From positions 56,268,800 to 56,332,799 of the forward strand of contig OZ024745.1 in the NCBI GenBank assembly GCA_964016885.1: a stretch of DNA of 64,000 nt. The letters run 5' to 3'. Positions 1 through 15,560 of the stretch are shown in pieces. A model generated the notes under the pieces. It ran no database searches. It was not told where the DNA came from and was given only the letters and a program-made list of their open reading frames with translations. The position numbers were made by a program, and so were the translations under genes. The DNA is from Eledone cirrhosa. Its lineage: Eukaryota; Mollusca; Cephalopoda; Octopoda; Eledonidae. Every line of letters starts with the position of its first letter. Position 1 is the stretch's first letter.

Positions 1-590
1 GGCCATTCTCGCCACTTTCACCCACCTTTCATAAAAACGACTGGGGTGCAACACCTCTCTCTCCATCCTGATCCTTCTTCCGAAATGATATCGGAAGAAA
101 CGGACCAGTTGTTGGCCAGAGAGAAAGGTGCCTGACCTCAGTCCTTTCAGACGCGTCCACCATACAACCTCTTTCGCCATGGCTATTACGCACAGAAACA
201 CCGCCTCTGCTTCATCTTTGAAGGGGGGAGGCGGCTTGATCATTACAATAGACTCGGTGGTCAACCGGATCGGTCCCACCCTTGACAGCAGTTGTTCGAC
301 ATAGCCCCACAGATCGGCTACGCCCGAGTAGTGTACCAATGCGTGTGCAACGGTTTCCTCGTCGCACACGCATCTGGGACAGATCTTTTTGGCGGGGTCC
401 CTACCCGGGCGCCCGTGTCTGTAGAGCCTTTCTCGAACGGGTAAAGCTCCTCGGTAGCACTGCCAGGCCAGGGACTTCTGGAAGTTGTCCATAGGTCCCG
501 GGCTGAATGTCCTACCGAACAGGCCGGCCAGTTCGTCCTCCTCCATGTCTAGGGCTTCTCCGAGGGCGTCGTCGCACCTGCTGCGTACCA
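1..590 (-). mobile_element. Tx1-clade LINE copy A, ORF2 C-terminal fragment
   Basis: This stretch is collinear with 19981-20570 of the full-length copy E and reads on the minus strand as the last part of ORF2. The frame appears open from the left window edge to about 588, and motifs match copy E (DEEDEL-like acidic patch, GPMDNFQKSLAW, CPRC zinc-finger start). The last Cys of the C-x2-C-x8-H-x4-C finger is Tyr here, so this copy is probably not functional. The 5' end is truncated and joins directly to a GATA array at 591. The 3' end lies outside the window. Clade assignment rests on copy E. Confidence 0.85.
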
Positions 591-610
591 GATAGATAGA
601 TAGATAGATA
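591..610. repeat. (GATA)n microsatellite abutting LINE copy A
   Basis: About five GATA units start exactly where LINE copy A stops. The array is the 5' junction of a truncated LINE copy. Confidence 0.9.
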
Positions 611-819
611 ACTAAATTCGATATTACAATGAAGACATAACACGGAGAAAATTTTATTTTTGCCTGCGTTTCTTCGTATTATATCTTGTTGTATTGTTGA
701 ATTTACTATTATATAAACACTCGTTCCATGGACTGTCTGCACTACACCTTGGATATCTTTACCTAACCATTACTACACATACACTTACATGCACACACAC
801 ATCGCGCGCGCACGCGCAC

Positions 820-851
<32 letters not shown>

Positions 852-1202
852 GAGTGAAAGAGAGAGAGAGTTTACATAACTTGTTATTACAACCATATAA
901 ATGCAAAGAATATTTCAAAGCTCGATGTGATTTTATAGTAACAGCAAGATAGATAAGAGACAGATCAAAGTTTAATCCAATCGGCAAATTTCCAATCATA
1001 GTAATTTTACAATATCACAGAGCATATTGATAAATGAATTTTAAAAAATAACCGGAATTTAAATTAAATTTTTTAATTGATTGGCGAACGATTCGATTAA
1101 AATAATATTCCTGTTATTTTAATCGAAACATCGATCAATCAATTAAATGATTTAATTTACATTTAATTTAAGTGCTGGTTACTTTTTATTTATGTGTGTG
1201 TG

Positions 1203-1244
<42 letters not shown>

Positions 1245-2368
1245 GGGGAAAGAGAACTATAAGCTTAATGTGAGCACTTTCAGTGATCTATTACAAGAGT
1301 TCCCAATCTCTGTGTGTCATCACCGACGTTCACATTGAAAATGCTTTCCACCGCCTTCCTGCATATTAAATATTCCAAAGAATAGAAAAATATTTCGTAA
1401 ACGTTTGTTACTTGTTCGAAAACTGACTTTTTATAATGTAGTAAAAAATACCAAAATGATGTAAAAAATTACGCTAAGTTATGCGGCGGCTACTGCTAGT
1501 ACAGTATTAAAAAACAAATGAGAGCAAAGTTGACCATTTAAAGCCGTATTTGGTTAAATTTAACTATAAAAGAATATTATTTGGTTTCATGGTCAAAGTT
1601 AGTTTTATGGTTAGGAGTAGCGAATATGTCACTAAGGAAAAACATCAGATGTTGAAGAAATAAGAGAAGTGAATAGTGGATGGTTTGAAAAAATATATAT
1701 ATTTATCAAACATTTCAACAAAATAGACAACACAGTTGCCTTTTGTCAATCATTGTACTTTAGTTTGGTACTGAAGTGTCACATAGTGTGCATCATTATC
1801 TGAGCAGAGTTGGGGGAAAATTCGTTAAGACATAGAATTCAATTTTAGCTTGTTCACAGTTTTATAACTAACTGCAGTACATCACTAATCTTGCTGTCGA
1901 CATTTTTTGCCAATAAATGCTGCTAGTGAGTCGTACAATATACAGTTAAAAAATGATGCAAAATTTCAATGTTTAAGTGTGAAGAGAAACTTCTGTACCT
2001 ACCTATCATAGCAGTTACTCGAACAGATCTAGAGTCAAAAGTATTGTTTAATGGGATAGTATGCTCATCCGTTTGCAATACTCCACAAATTCGAGAACAC
2101 AAAAGAGTTGCAATGACTTGGCTATCCATATTTTTTGCGTATATCCATTAAATGTTTTTTCGGGTAGCACATTTTGAAATGTTTTCTTGATACGCAAAAC
2201 ACTAAATCGCCCACTGGTGGCTGATATCGATGTTCCATCCAGGTTTAGACTACATAGATAAATATATACATACATGTATATGTAAAGTTATATTTAAAAT
2301 TGTTGGGTTACAACTAGTAAATATTTATAACTGATATAAAAGCACTCGACAAATACTTGGAGTATATT
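611..2368. other. No gene recognised; AT-rich with microsatellites
   Basis: Only short unconvincing reading frames occur. Visible features are a CA/CG/TA/TG/GA compound microsatellite at about 783-870, a (GA)n run at 1207-1240 and an imperfect AT-rich palindrome at about 1040-1185, which has the look of a short foldback element. Confidence 0.6.
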
Positions 2369-2414
2369 TACAATATTAAATAAATGGAAAACTATATTTA
2401 TAAAACCATATTTA

Positions 2415-2476
2415 TTTCATCATATATATTTCGGGGATATCATATTAACAATATGCTATGCCTTCATCAGACAAAA
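2415..2476 (-). ncRNA. Hammerhead ribozyme, left arm of P1 (probably inactive)
   Basis: On the minus strand the order is stem I strand TTTTGT, CTGATGA, a long stem II (AGG, C mismatch, ATA, CATATT), GAAA, stem III ATA-TA-TAT, then position 17, then ATGAAA, which pairs back to stem I with G-U wobbles. Position 17 is G. The established hammerhead rule requires A, C or U there, so this arm is predicted not to cleave, unlike the right arm. Confidence 0.65.
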
Positions 2477-2843
2477 TACAATATAAACAGTTTTATAGAT
2501 AAATATATTCGACATACCGTAATAAACATCAACTTCATTTGAAGAGGTTCACTCTAGCAGTGAAAATACAGAGAGAAAGAAAGAGAGAGAGAAAAGAGGG
2601 AAATAAGAAAGAAAGAAAGACAAAACGAAGAAAAGGAAGAAAAAGAAGAAAAAGAAGAAATGCATGGGACAAAATAGAGAGATGGAAAAATAGATAAAGC
2701 GAAGAGCTTCATGTAAAGAGACCGAAAGAGATATATATATATAGAGAGAGAGAGAGGAAATAGAGATAGATACATATATAAATATAGATATAGAAAAATT
2801 AGGTAGTGGGAGGTCATTTTGAGTAAGTGTATCAATGATGCAT

Positions 2844-2878
<35 letters not shown>

Positions 2879-2998
2879 GCTCAAGTATTAATGTAAGGGA
2901 GATATAGAGAGATATAGAGAGATATAGAGAGAGAAAAATTTTTCTCTCTCTATATCTCTCTATATCTCTCTATATCTCCCTTACATTAATACTTGAGC

Positions 2999-3033
<35 letters not shown>

Positions 3034-3401
3034 ATGCATCATTGATACACTTACTCAAAATGACCTCCCACTACCTAATTTTTCTATATCTATATTTATA
3101 TATGTATCTATCTCTATTTCCTCTCTCTCTCTCTATATATATATATCTCTTTCGGTCTCTTTACATGAAGCTCTTCGCTTTATCTATTTTTCCATCTCTC
3201 TATTTTGTCCCATGCATTTCTTCTTTTTCTTCTTTTTCTTCCTTTTCTTCGTTTTGTCTTTCTTTCTTTCTTATTTCCCTTTTTTTCTCTCTCTCTTTCT
3301 TTCTCTCTGTATTTTCACTGCTAGAGTGAACCTCTTCAAATGAAGTTGATGTTTATTACGGTATGTCGAATATATTTATCTATAAAACTGTTTATATTGT
3401 A

Positions 3402-3463
3402 TTTTGTCTGATGAAGGCATAGCATATTGTTAATATGATATCCCCGAAATATATATAATGAAA
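3402..3463 (+). ncRNA. Type I hammerhead ribozyme, right arm of P1
   Basis: CTGATGA is at 3408-3414 and GAAA at 3446-3449. Stem III is ATA/TAT closed by a TA loop, with A at position 17 (3457). Stem I pairs 3402-3407 with 3458-3463, including G-U wobbles. Stem II is GG/CC, ATA/TAT and CATATT/AATATG with small mismatches. The whole conserved core is present. Minimal stem III ribozymes of this kind are known from Penelope-like elements. Confidence 0.75.
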
Positions 3464-3508
3464 TAAATATGGTTTTATAAATATAGTTTTCCATTTATTT
3501 AATATTGT

Positions 3509-3514
<6 letters not shown>

Positions 3515-3590
<76 letters not shown>
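3515..3590. repeat. (TA)n microsatellite
   Basis: Roughly 35 TA units separate palindromes P1 and P2. Confidence 0.95.
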
Positions 3591-3594
<4 letters not shown>

Positions 3595-3626
3595 AGATCA
3601 AAAGATGGTTAAAGGAGTTCCATGTA

Positions 3627-3693
3627 TTTTATTATGCGCATTTCAAAAACAAACATCATCATGCAATAATATTTGTGTTTTCATCAGATAAAA
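3627..3693 (-). ncRNA. Type I hammerhead ribozyme, left arm of P2
   Basis: On the minus strand CTGATGA is at 3687-3681 and GAAA at 3644-3641. Stem I is TTTTAT/ATAAAA (6 bp perfect). Stem II is AAA/TTT, a C-U mismatch, then ACAAA/TTTGT. Stem III is ATG/CAT with a CG loop, and position 17 is A. All core bases are intact. Confidence 0.78.
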
Positions 3694-3831
3694 CAGGAGA
3701 ACATGATATGAAGGCTAAAAAACACTTGTGGATAGTGCAGTTTTAAATCAACAATAAAATTGCAGTTTTAAATCAACAATAAAACTGCACTATCAACAAG
3801 TGTTTTTTAGCCTTCATATCATGTTCTCCTG

Positions 3832-3898
3832 TTTTATCTGATGAAAACACAAATATTATTGCATGATGATGTTTGTTTTTGAAATGCGCATAATAAAA
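3832..3898 (+). ncRNA. Type I hammerhead ribozyme, right arm of P2
   Basis: This is the mirror of the left-arm ribozyme: CTGATGA at 3838-3844, GAAA at 3881-3884, stem III ATG-CG-CAT, A at the cleavage position 3892, and a perfect 6-bp stem I (3832-3837 with 3893-3898). All core bases are intact. Confidence 0.78.
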
Positions 3899-4024
3899 TA
3901 CATGGAACTCCTTTAACCATCTTTTGATCTTATATTATGTATACTCCAGTCCTACAAACTGTAGAGTGCTTCTTATCCGATATCTGCATTGCTTTATTGT
4001 ACTACAATAAAACTCACCTCCTAC

Positions 4025-4026
<2 letters not shown>

Positions 4027-4081
<55 letters not shown>

Positions 4082-4377
4082 TACAGTTATTTGAAAAAAG
4101 GAAAATAATGACTTCACTTGTAGTTAGTTCTAAATAATTTAATTTTTATAATATTATAATTTTACAATTTGGTTCTGTAAGTGCTATGTTAACTTCGGTG
4201 GGGGGATTTTTTTAAGGTTCTTGGTTGACTTTCCTGGAAAACTTTCTCGCATTCATCGGTGACGATAAAATCTCCCCACCGAAGTTAACAAAGAACTTAC
4301 TAATCCTACAAAACTAAAATTATAATATCATAAAAATGATATTGTTTAGAACTACAAGTGAAGTTATTCTTTTCCTT

Positions 4378-4424
<47 letters not shown>
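4027..4424. repeat. Palindrome P3 flanked by (TA)n on both sides
   Basis: Arms of about 110 bp at 4093-4206 and 4274-4381 are inverted copies around a 65-bp loop that begins and ends with CCCCACCGAAGTTAAC or its complement. (TA)n runs at 4027-4079 and 4383-4424 flank the unit. I find no hammerhead core here. Confidence 0.8.
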
Positions 4425-7395
<2,971 letters not shown>

Positions 7396-7399
7396 GAAA

Positions 7400-7590
7400 T
7401 TTCCTATTTCTAAAGAAATACGGTTTTAGGAAGCCGTAGCTATACAAACACTGAGGCTACCGCTCTCTAGTCGTGTCCAGCAGTAGCAAGGGGGACAACC
7501 TTGCTTCTGCCGGACACCACCAGAGGGCGTTAGCCCCGGTGTTTGCATAGCTACGTCTTCCTAAAACCGTATTTCTTTAGAAATATTAAA
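7400..7590. repeat. 190-bp imperfect palindrome P4
   Basis: The ends mirror each other: CTAAAGAAATACGG near 7410 and CCGTATTTCTTTAG near 7567. About 70-bp arms surround a GC-richer centre containing AGCAAGG. It is foldback or MITE-like, with no coding sequence and no hammerhead core seen. Confidence 0.75.
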
Positions 7591-7787
7591 TTTATATATA
7601 TATATATAAATTCTCACGGAGAGAGAAACACACATACCCACACATACACACACACATACACATATATAGATAGTATTAAATATAGGTGTATTATGTAGGT
7701 GTATTTAAGTTTATTTTATCTCCATGATTATATGTATCGCTGAAGTCTACGGCTAGAAACTTTTCATCCTACCAATTCTGATAGCCC

Positions 7788-7891
<104 letters not shown>

Positions 7892-7954
7892 CTAGTGAAA
7901 TCAGATGAACCACAGATAGAAAGGTACTCAATACATGAGTAGATTATAAACATC

Positions 7955-8139
7955 TGGCAGTATCGGTAGAGGGTTGGACGCCATGCTTTGACGCAAAGAG
8001 TTACTTCCCTTTCCATTCTGAGTTCAAATCCCGCCGAGGTTAACTTTGCCTTTCATCCTTACGGGGTCGATAAAATAAAGTACCAGTAATACACTGTGAT
8101 AATTGCTGGCCTTGTGCCAAAAGTAGAAACAATTATTAT
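7955..8139 (+). mobile_element. tRNA-derived SINE (cephalopod type), copy 1 of a tandem pair
   Basis: The head carries a pol III A-box-like segment (GGTAGAGGGTTGGACG) and a B-box-like segment (GAGTTCAAATCCCGCC). The body reads GGGGTCGATAAAATAAAG and the tail TGGCCTTGTGCC then AGTAGAAACAATT. This is the commonest small repeat in the window. Confidence 0.85.
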
Positions 8140-8148
8140 AAGGTGAAT

Positions 8149-8331
8149 TGGCAGTATGGGTAGAGGGTCGGACGCCATACTTTGACGCACAGAGTTACGG
8201 CCCTTTCCCTTCTGAGTTCAAATCCTGCCGAGGTTAACTTTGCCTTTCATCCTTACGGGGTCGATAAAATAAAGTACCAGTAATACACTGGATAATTGCT
8301 GGCCTTGTGCCAAAAGTAGAAACGATTATTT
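8149..8331 (+). mobile_element. tRNA-derived SINE, copy 2 of a tandem pair
   Basis: It is nearly identical to the copy ending 10 bp upstream and in the same orientation. Either two insertions occurred at one site or a duplication made the pair. Confidence 0.85.
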
Positions 8332-8339
8332 ACAAGACT

Positions 8340-9393
8340 AGAACTGTTTCATTCGTAATAAATCATCAAGAATACTGAGTGACTTAAAGAGTTATAGATA
8401 TGTATTGATTTCCTAGTGGTTGGGGATGGTTGTGTGGATTATTTTAAGGAGCAGATATCAAGTAGTGGATTAGAGGGGTGGGGGAGGTGGGAGGTAGGAG
8501 GTGGGGGTAATGAGGATGGGAAGAAATGAAGAAAATTAGTAGTTCTAGAAGAATTTCAAATATATATATTATATATATACACATAAGCACACTCGTATAT
8601 ATATGTGTGTGCGCGTGTGTGTGTGTGTGTCTATATATATATGTGTGTGTGTGTGTTGTATATATATATATATGTGCGTGTATGAGTATTGTGTATGTGT
8701 ATTTATATCTGTGTATGTGTGAGTATTGTATATGTGCATTTATATCTGTGTATTTGTGAACATTGTATATGTGTGTGTACATGGTTATTTATGTGTTTGT
8801 ATGTAATTGAACGCATTTAACTTACTGCAGACTAATTATTGTTATCCTAATAATAATCCTTTCAACTCTGTTAATACAGTTTGTTTAGGCTATTAATTTA
8901 TTAAGAATTACAAATTCTTCTACTGATTGAAACTTTATTACTGAATTAAGCTTCCATAATTTTATATTCTTTTTCTTAATACTCTATTAATTCTTGAAAT
9001 TGTTATTATTTCAATCAATAAGTATATTTATGAGCTCTGATTACAATCCTATATTGTTATTGTAAAGTCTAATATACGTGAATTAGATTTTGTTAGTCAA
9101 ATAAATATTGGTTAGCTATGGCACGTTATATTTTATCACTAATAAATTTTCATTTGTACGCTTAATCTTCCGTAAAGTTTTAACTTCTTACCCACTGTAA
9201 TTTAAACTTGTTTACATTTTCGAAATGGAGATGTCTGATATAGGACCTAAATATGATATTTATATTGTTTAATTCATTCTGAAGAAATCTGTACAGAGCG
9301 GAATGAAGGAACATCTTGCTGTATTCATAGAAACGTTTGTAAATCAATTAATTATTTTAATGCAATTTAATACTGGGTATTTTATTCTTATAG
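8340..9393. other. No gene recognised
   Basis: A GGGTGG-rich patch lies at 8475-8515 and TA/TG microsatellite at 8570-8790. The rest is AT-rich, with no coding or repeat family I can name. Confidence 0.6.
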
Positions 9394-9780
9394 ATGTCTA
9401 GGGCGAGTAAAATTCCCGACATCCATGGACGAGTTCTCTCCAGCGGTCGCTGTCCCTCATTATTGCTGCGATGCCCTGCGTCTCCAAGAGACCAGTGTCT
9501 GTCTTTAGGCATTCAACATATGTTAACCTCGGTCTTGGTCTTCCAGTGTGTCCATAAAGGGGCTCCTACAGGAGCACTGAGTGCAGTGTCAACTCTCGAT
9601 GTCGGTGAGCATGTCCAGCTAACCTCAGTCTCCTCTGGGCTACTCTCAAGCTGACTTTTGGTAGGCTCCCATACAGCTCTGAGTTCTTCATCCTCAGTGT
9701 ATACTGATTAATGTTCAGAGCCATCCTCAGCATTCTCGTGTAGCACCCATCCACCACCTGAGTGAGTTTCTTGGTCAGTG
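9394..9780 (-). mobile_element. LINE reverse-transcriptase C-terminal fragment, 3' part of an inverted copy
   Basis: The minus strand reads KKLTQ, then MVDGCYTRMLRMALNINQ, then a basic stretch with RLAGHAHRH: the typical C-terminal end of a non-LTR retrotransposon polyprotein. At 9780 it meets the other half of the element in opposite orientation. About 50 bp ending the two halves (DGCYTR region) is shared. Confidence 0.7.
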
Positions 9781-10085
9781 TCCAAGAATATTAAGAAACC
9801 AGAGAAGATTACTAATGTAGGCGAGAAACCGTTCGAATTGGTCGAGGACTTCCTGTATTTGGGAGCAAAGATTGGGAATATGGAAGATGATGTGGTCGAG
9901 AGTAAGAGCAAAGCCTGGGCGGCGTGCCACAGCTTGAGATCGGAGTGGAAGTCGGACCTTCGTAAAGGCCTGATGATCCGTCTCTTTGTTGCTGTAGTGG
10001 AGTCTGTGCTGCTGTACGGGTCTGAGACTTGGACACTGACCAAGAAACTCACTCAGATGGTTGATGGGTGCTACACGAGAATTCT
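9781..10085 (+). mobile_element. LINE reverse-transcriptase thumb fragment, inverted 5' part
   Basis: The plus strand reads FLYLGAKIG, then LRKGLMIRLFVAVVESVLLYGSETW-type sequence, then TKKLTQMVDGCYTR. This is the segment that precedes the 9394-9780 fragment in an intact element, but inverted. It is the layout expected from 5' inversion during target-primed reverse transcription (twin priming). Confidence 0.7.
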
Positions 10086-10089
10086 TATA

Positions 10090-10985
10090 TATATATATAT
10101 ATTTACCTGTTCTAGCCATCCAGCTGAGGCCATTCTATGGCACCGACATTGTTGCTTCACTTCATATACCCAGCGTGTGTTGGCTGGCTATTGATGTAAG
10201 AGGGAATTTATTGCTGCTGCCCTTAGGTTACCTTCATTCCGTGCTATGGGTTCATCTGGGGATCTTGGATAGAAGGATGTCAAGATGTTTTTTGTAAACA
10301 TCCATGTCCACACCATGTAGACCTCTCAAGTTTCTTGGCAGCATATTAAAGATTTGGCGGGCTTTGAACCCTAAATATCTGCTCCTTACTCTAGATATGT
10401 AAGACGGGACATTTGTCACTAGACAGTGACGTCCTGTTCGAGAGTTGGTCCAGCTCTTAATGCCAAAATTTGGTGCTAGTCCTTCCAGAATTTTCCATAT
10501 GTTTATCACTGCATATCTCTCCCGCCTTCATTCCACGGAGTCAAGTTCCGCCTTCATTCCGTGTTTAGTTTTACATCATGGGGTGACAACGACTCGAAAC
10601 AATAGTCCAGTCGGCTGTGGACAATTGTCTTCCATATTACCAACTTTCTTTCTCTGTCTCTAGTCTTGAAAATCCTCAAGGTCCAGCCAGTGAGTCGTTG
10701 CACATTGTCACTATTTTCATGAGGTTTGAATGTAATGATGCATCATCGCTCATGTCTATACCCAGACATTGATTTAGATTTCGACACGGGGATTTCGATC
10801 CCTCCTGGTCCGATGTAGCTTTGTTGTACTGTCCTTGTGTTAGCAAGTTGATATAGTAGGGCTTGAAATTTTCCAGAATTAAATTGCATGTTGTTGTGCT
10901 GAGCCCTTTTTGTATATGGCATCCAGAATTTGATGTAAAAGAGTAGCATCAGCCTGGTAAAGTAGCTCTGCAGTCTTGAATTGCT
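10090..10985 (-). mobile_element. CR1/L2-like LINE reverse-transcriptase C-terminal remnant
   Basis: The minus-strand frame at 10252-10509 reads INIWKILEGLAPNFG, GRHCL and LPRNLRGLHGV, matching the end of CR1/L2-like LINE ORF2 proteins. Upstream, 10743-10949 reads FNSGKFQALLYQ and YIGPGGIEIP, the preceding thumb segment. Stops and frameshifts separate the pieces. Exact clade is inference. Confidence 0.65.
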
Positions 10986-11031
10986 CTATATCTTGTATAT
11001 TTTTACATTCCTATTACTACTATGGGCACGC

Positions 11032-11053
11032 ATAGATAGATAGATAGATAGAT
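11032..11053. repeat. (TAGA)n at 3' junction of LINE copy B
   Basis: About five units adjoin the 3' end of copy B. Confidence 0.9.
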
Positions 11054-11448
11054 ATATTTCTTTTATTTGCCACTAGGGCATCAAAAGTGGGACAAGTACA
11101 AAGGGGGGAGTTTACACAAAAAGGCGTCCTCAATAAGGAGGAGGCAATAACAAAATATAAAAATAAAATAAGATATAACAAAAAATAAAATTTTTAACAA
11201 AATCCTCAATAGAGAGGAGGCGCCTTGGGGGGTCGCACACACCCCCGAAAAAAGTGTGCAACCCTTCTCCTCAGGAGCACAGAGAAGGGGTGCTCCCTTG
11301 GTCTTTCATCTTCCTCACCTATAGTCTGATGTAGAGTGAAGGCCCATTCACACGGGCCATTCTCGCCACTTTCACCCATCTTTCATAGAAACGGCTGGGG
11401 TGCAGCACCTCTCTCTCCATCCTGATCCTTCTTCCGAAATGATATCGG

Positions 11449-11452
<4 letters not shown>
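11054..11452 (-). mobile_element. Tx1-clade LINE copy B, 5'-truncated 3' end
   Basis: It aligns with the 3' UTR and last codons of ORF2 in copy E (C-terminal residues ARMARVNGPSLY, then the UTR with GGGACAAGTACAAAGGGG). It is only about 400 bp long and is flanked on both sides by GATA repeats. The 5' truncation point joins the microsatellite with no other sequence between. Confidence 0.9.

Positions 11453-11490
<38 letters not shown>
11453..11490. repeat. (GATA)n at 5' junction of LINE copy B
   Basis: About nine units begin at the truncated 5' end of copy B. Confidence 0.95.
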
Positions 11491-12990
11491 TTCAAAAGAC
11501 CCTTCTACATTTTTTTACTTGCCTCTCAATTACGCTGGATGGTGGTGAATTTGGCATACGAGGTGACCTTCGGCAGTCGATGATATTTCATCTGGGAAAC
11601 ATATCCTACCCACTGCCAGCTGTGAGTTTATCAGTAGGCCTCGATATTGGTGATCTCTTCCTATTCAAAGGCATTACTGTAGGTAACAAACTGAATCGAA
11701 TTGATTTTGAGAATGATGCGAAGACACTGCTCGTAGAAACTCTCAAGGAGTCGTAGATGTTGTCGTTAAGTAACCTACAACTTAGAACACGAGGGTGGTC
11801 AGGACAACAGGTCTGTATACACTGAGGCGTGTGCTTGTTTCAAATTCCTGTTGTTCCAAACTGTTTTGTACTGCACTCTTTGCCTAATAAGATGATGCAC
11901 CAAATAACTGACCTGGTAGAGACTTTTCAGTTCCGTTTCACCCATGGTTGAAGAAAGGGTGGCAACCTTACTGGGCTGCGGGCTGTTAAAGAACATACGT
12001 CTTTTGCAAGGTGAGCTCCAGTTCGACGAACTCGGCATCCTGTGGTAAATAGTCTGGGGAGCCACAATGTCACCATTATCGTTACTGATGAGTTGGGCTA
12101 GAGTCGACTCAGATCAAACTGGGTGTCTTCTGTGAGCTAGACATGATCCTCTGCATTAAGGCCCTATTTGGCCAATGTGAGTACCATCATGACGATGTTA
12201 ATGAAGAATGTTGGAATGAGCTACAGCAGCTATAGCCTTCTGAACTCTGTTCTGGCGTACATACCACATTTAAAACTTATATGGAATATTCTCGCAAATC
12301 GAAGAAACTCATCAAACTGATTCTGAAAACGGTACGTAAACAGGTTTACTTTTTTGTTGAGATGTACGTAAACGGGTTTACTTCTTTGGTGGATCTTTCC
12401 AGAACAGTTGTTAGCATAACTGAATTTTGGATCCAACAAATTAAGATGAATAAAAGAAAGTGATATGAGCGAAATAAGATTACAATGTTATATTATTTTG
12501 CTCAAACTCAGAAAAAGTGTAAGGAGTGCTGTTGTACTTTCCAATCTTTCCACGCATAAATACCATGTGTGAAAACCCTTTCACTACATTGAAACCGACA
12601 ATGCTACCGACCTTGTTATTACCCTCAAGAAAAGCATACCAGAATCATCCTTATTCAAACCAACGTCTTCAAATGCTCACTCTACACATTAATCTATCTC
12701 CAACTTTGATAAAATTGCAAGAATGTTTCCAATTCACCAGAAGGAAAACATTTATAGCACCGCCAGCTATCGCCATATTGCTCTTAATTCCAACACCACA
12801 ATATAATGATATCAAATTCTTCGCCATCTTGAATAATTCTTTAATGATTATTTCTGCAGTTTCCATCAAGCTATTTCGTATTTGATCCCACATTTAATTC
12901 ATTCACCTCGAGCAATATCGTGAAACAGTGTTCCTGCATTTGATATCAGCCATGCATTCGATCATGCCTGGTATGCGAATCTCTCAAATA
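11491..12990. other. No gene recognised
   Basis: The region has near-balanced composition, and short frames on the minus strand (11799-12065) look like a decayed retroelement. I cannot name a domain. Confidence 0.5.
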
Positions 12991-13055
12991 ATTGTTTCTA
13001 CTTTAGGCACAAGGCCAGCAATTACCCAGTGCATTACAATCAGCCTCGATATGTA
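12991..13055 (-). mobile_element. SINE 3'-end fragment
   Basis: The minus strand carries the tail CTGGCCTTGTGCC followed by AAAGTAGAAACAAT. The rest of the SINE is missing. Confidence 0.7.
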
Positions 13056-14205
<1,150 letters not shown>

Positions 14206-15493
14206 AAAGGTAAATAGAAATAACAAAGCAAACGACACGGTACATTGAAGAAATTTATTAGTTTAACTCATGAAATCACAAGAAAAGTATATTATCGTTT
14301 TGGTCACTAGTCCTTCGTCAGAAGATAGAATTAGAAATAAAAGATAAAATAGAAAGAAGACGAATGAGAAGAGGAAGGAACGGCCAAAAATAATATGAGA
14401 AAAAAACACACGTACGTATTCAGTCAGCCATTTAAAGATGGTAAACAAGATTCTAAAATGTCTGACCTGTCTGCAACATATACAGAAAGGATTCATGGTA
14501 GTGACGGGATGTACAAACATGAAGATGTCAAACTCCTAATCCTGCTGTCACACACCTTTTCAGACTGTGACGGACTAATAATATACATGAAGCAACTCAA
14601 AATGATAATATGTACCAGGTGTCGTACACCAGATTCCCCTCTAATCATAAGACAAATTTTAAAAGATAGAAGTTCTAAATAAACTAATCCAAAGCTCTTA
14701 TGGGAGACTACAACCTCCCGAATGTCAAATAACTGAAAGGCAGGTCTCAGTTAGGAATGTCTCTGCCTGACCATACAAATGTGTTGTTCCGGGAACAATA
14801 CTACTAGAACCAACATGAGAAATATATGCCTTTTGTAGTATTTGGATGGTACGTTGGCTTAAAGTGCAGCTGAATTTCTAATAGGTTTTATTAAATCAAA
14901 TATCCTCTTTCTGCAATCAGTGTTGTTTACATTCCAATCTACGCTTATCGAAAAGACCTTTGAATAATTGCATTCCTTCAATAACTACAGTTATTTTAAT
15001 TCGGACACTTTATTATCCAATGCATTCTACTTTCTTTAAGAGAAAGTCTGATTTATAGCTGGTCTATGTATATTCTTTGTTATTTCTTTAATACACTTTG
15101 TTATTTAAACCCAGTTAGGTCTTGACCAAGTAGTTACATATGTTTTTCTTTCGTTGTACTCTGAAATATATTACATAACTAAGGAAGAAATGCAGAGTCA
15201 ATGCCATTTTTCAGGGTCTCCAAGTCTGGTTAGATGAAAGGAGTAAAGTATTTTTTAAAAAAGGACACTAACACTTCCTTATAATTGCAACAAAATGGAC
15301 TCGGCTAAAAACAACTAATGCTGAGTTATTACGTCTACTACTTATAACTCTGCCTAAATGTCCCAATTTTTAAAGATGTTCAGATGTGAATTATGATTTA
15401 CGTACACACACACATGTAAACACGCACACACACACACACACATGTACACACACACGCGCGCGCGCGCACACGCACACACACACACACACACAG

Positions 15494-15560
<67 letters not shown>

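Larger units (their letters stand above)
2369..3509. repeat. Near-perfect 1.14-kb palindrome P1 without spacer
   Basis: The two halves are reverse complements about position 2939: matching landmarks such as 2464-2470 and 3408-3414 all sum to 5878. The arms include a (TTTA)n run, a GA/TA-rich stretch and an outer 130 bp that recurs at 26814-27146, 40865-41000 and 56051-56371. Each outer arm contains a hammerhead-ribozyme core. The same 90-odd residue ORF read from both arms is a by-product of the symmetry, not a gene. A hairpin assembly artefact is possible, although the arms differ by several substitutions and indels. Confidence 0.9.
3588..3937. repeat. 350-bp palindrome P2 with a hammerhead in each arm
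   Basis: Arms are symmetric about 3762 (landmarks sum to 7525). The short central loop holds two direct copies of an 18-bp unit containing AAATCAACAATAAA. The outer sequence matches the 3' end of the PLE at 59857-59970, including GAAATGCGCATAATAAAA, so the palindrome looks like two PLE ends head to head. Confidence 0.88.

Noticed and set aside
2554..3329. Identical 90-odd residue proteins on opposite strands
   Set aside because: They arise from the palindrome P1 arms. The sequence is TA/GA-rich and ends differ by indels.
7955..8331. Possible tRNA genes (A-box and B-box)
   Set aside because: The boxes belong to SINE heads. No cloverleaf with acceptor stem and anticodon loop is closed, and SINE bodies follow.
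14270..14330. Hammerhead-like CTGACGA on the minus strand
   Set aside because: The expected GAAA is AAAA, and neither stem II nor stem III pairs well.
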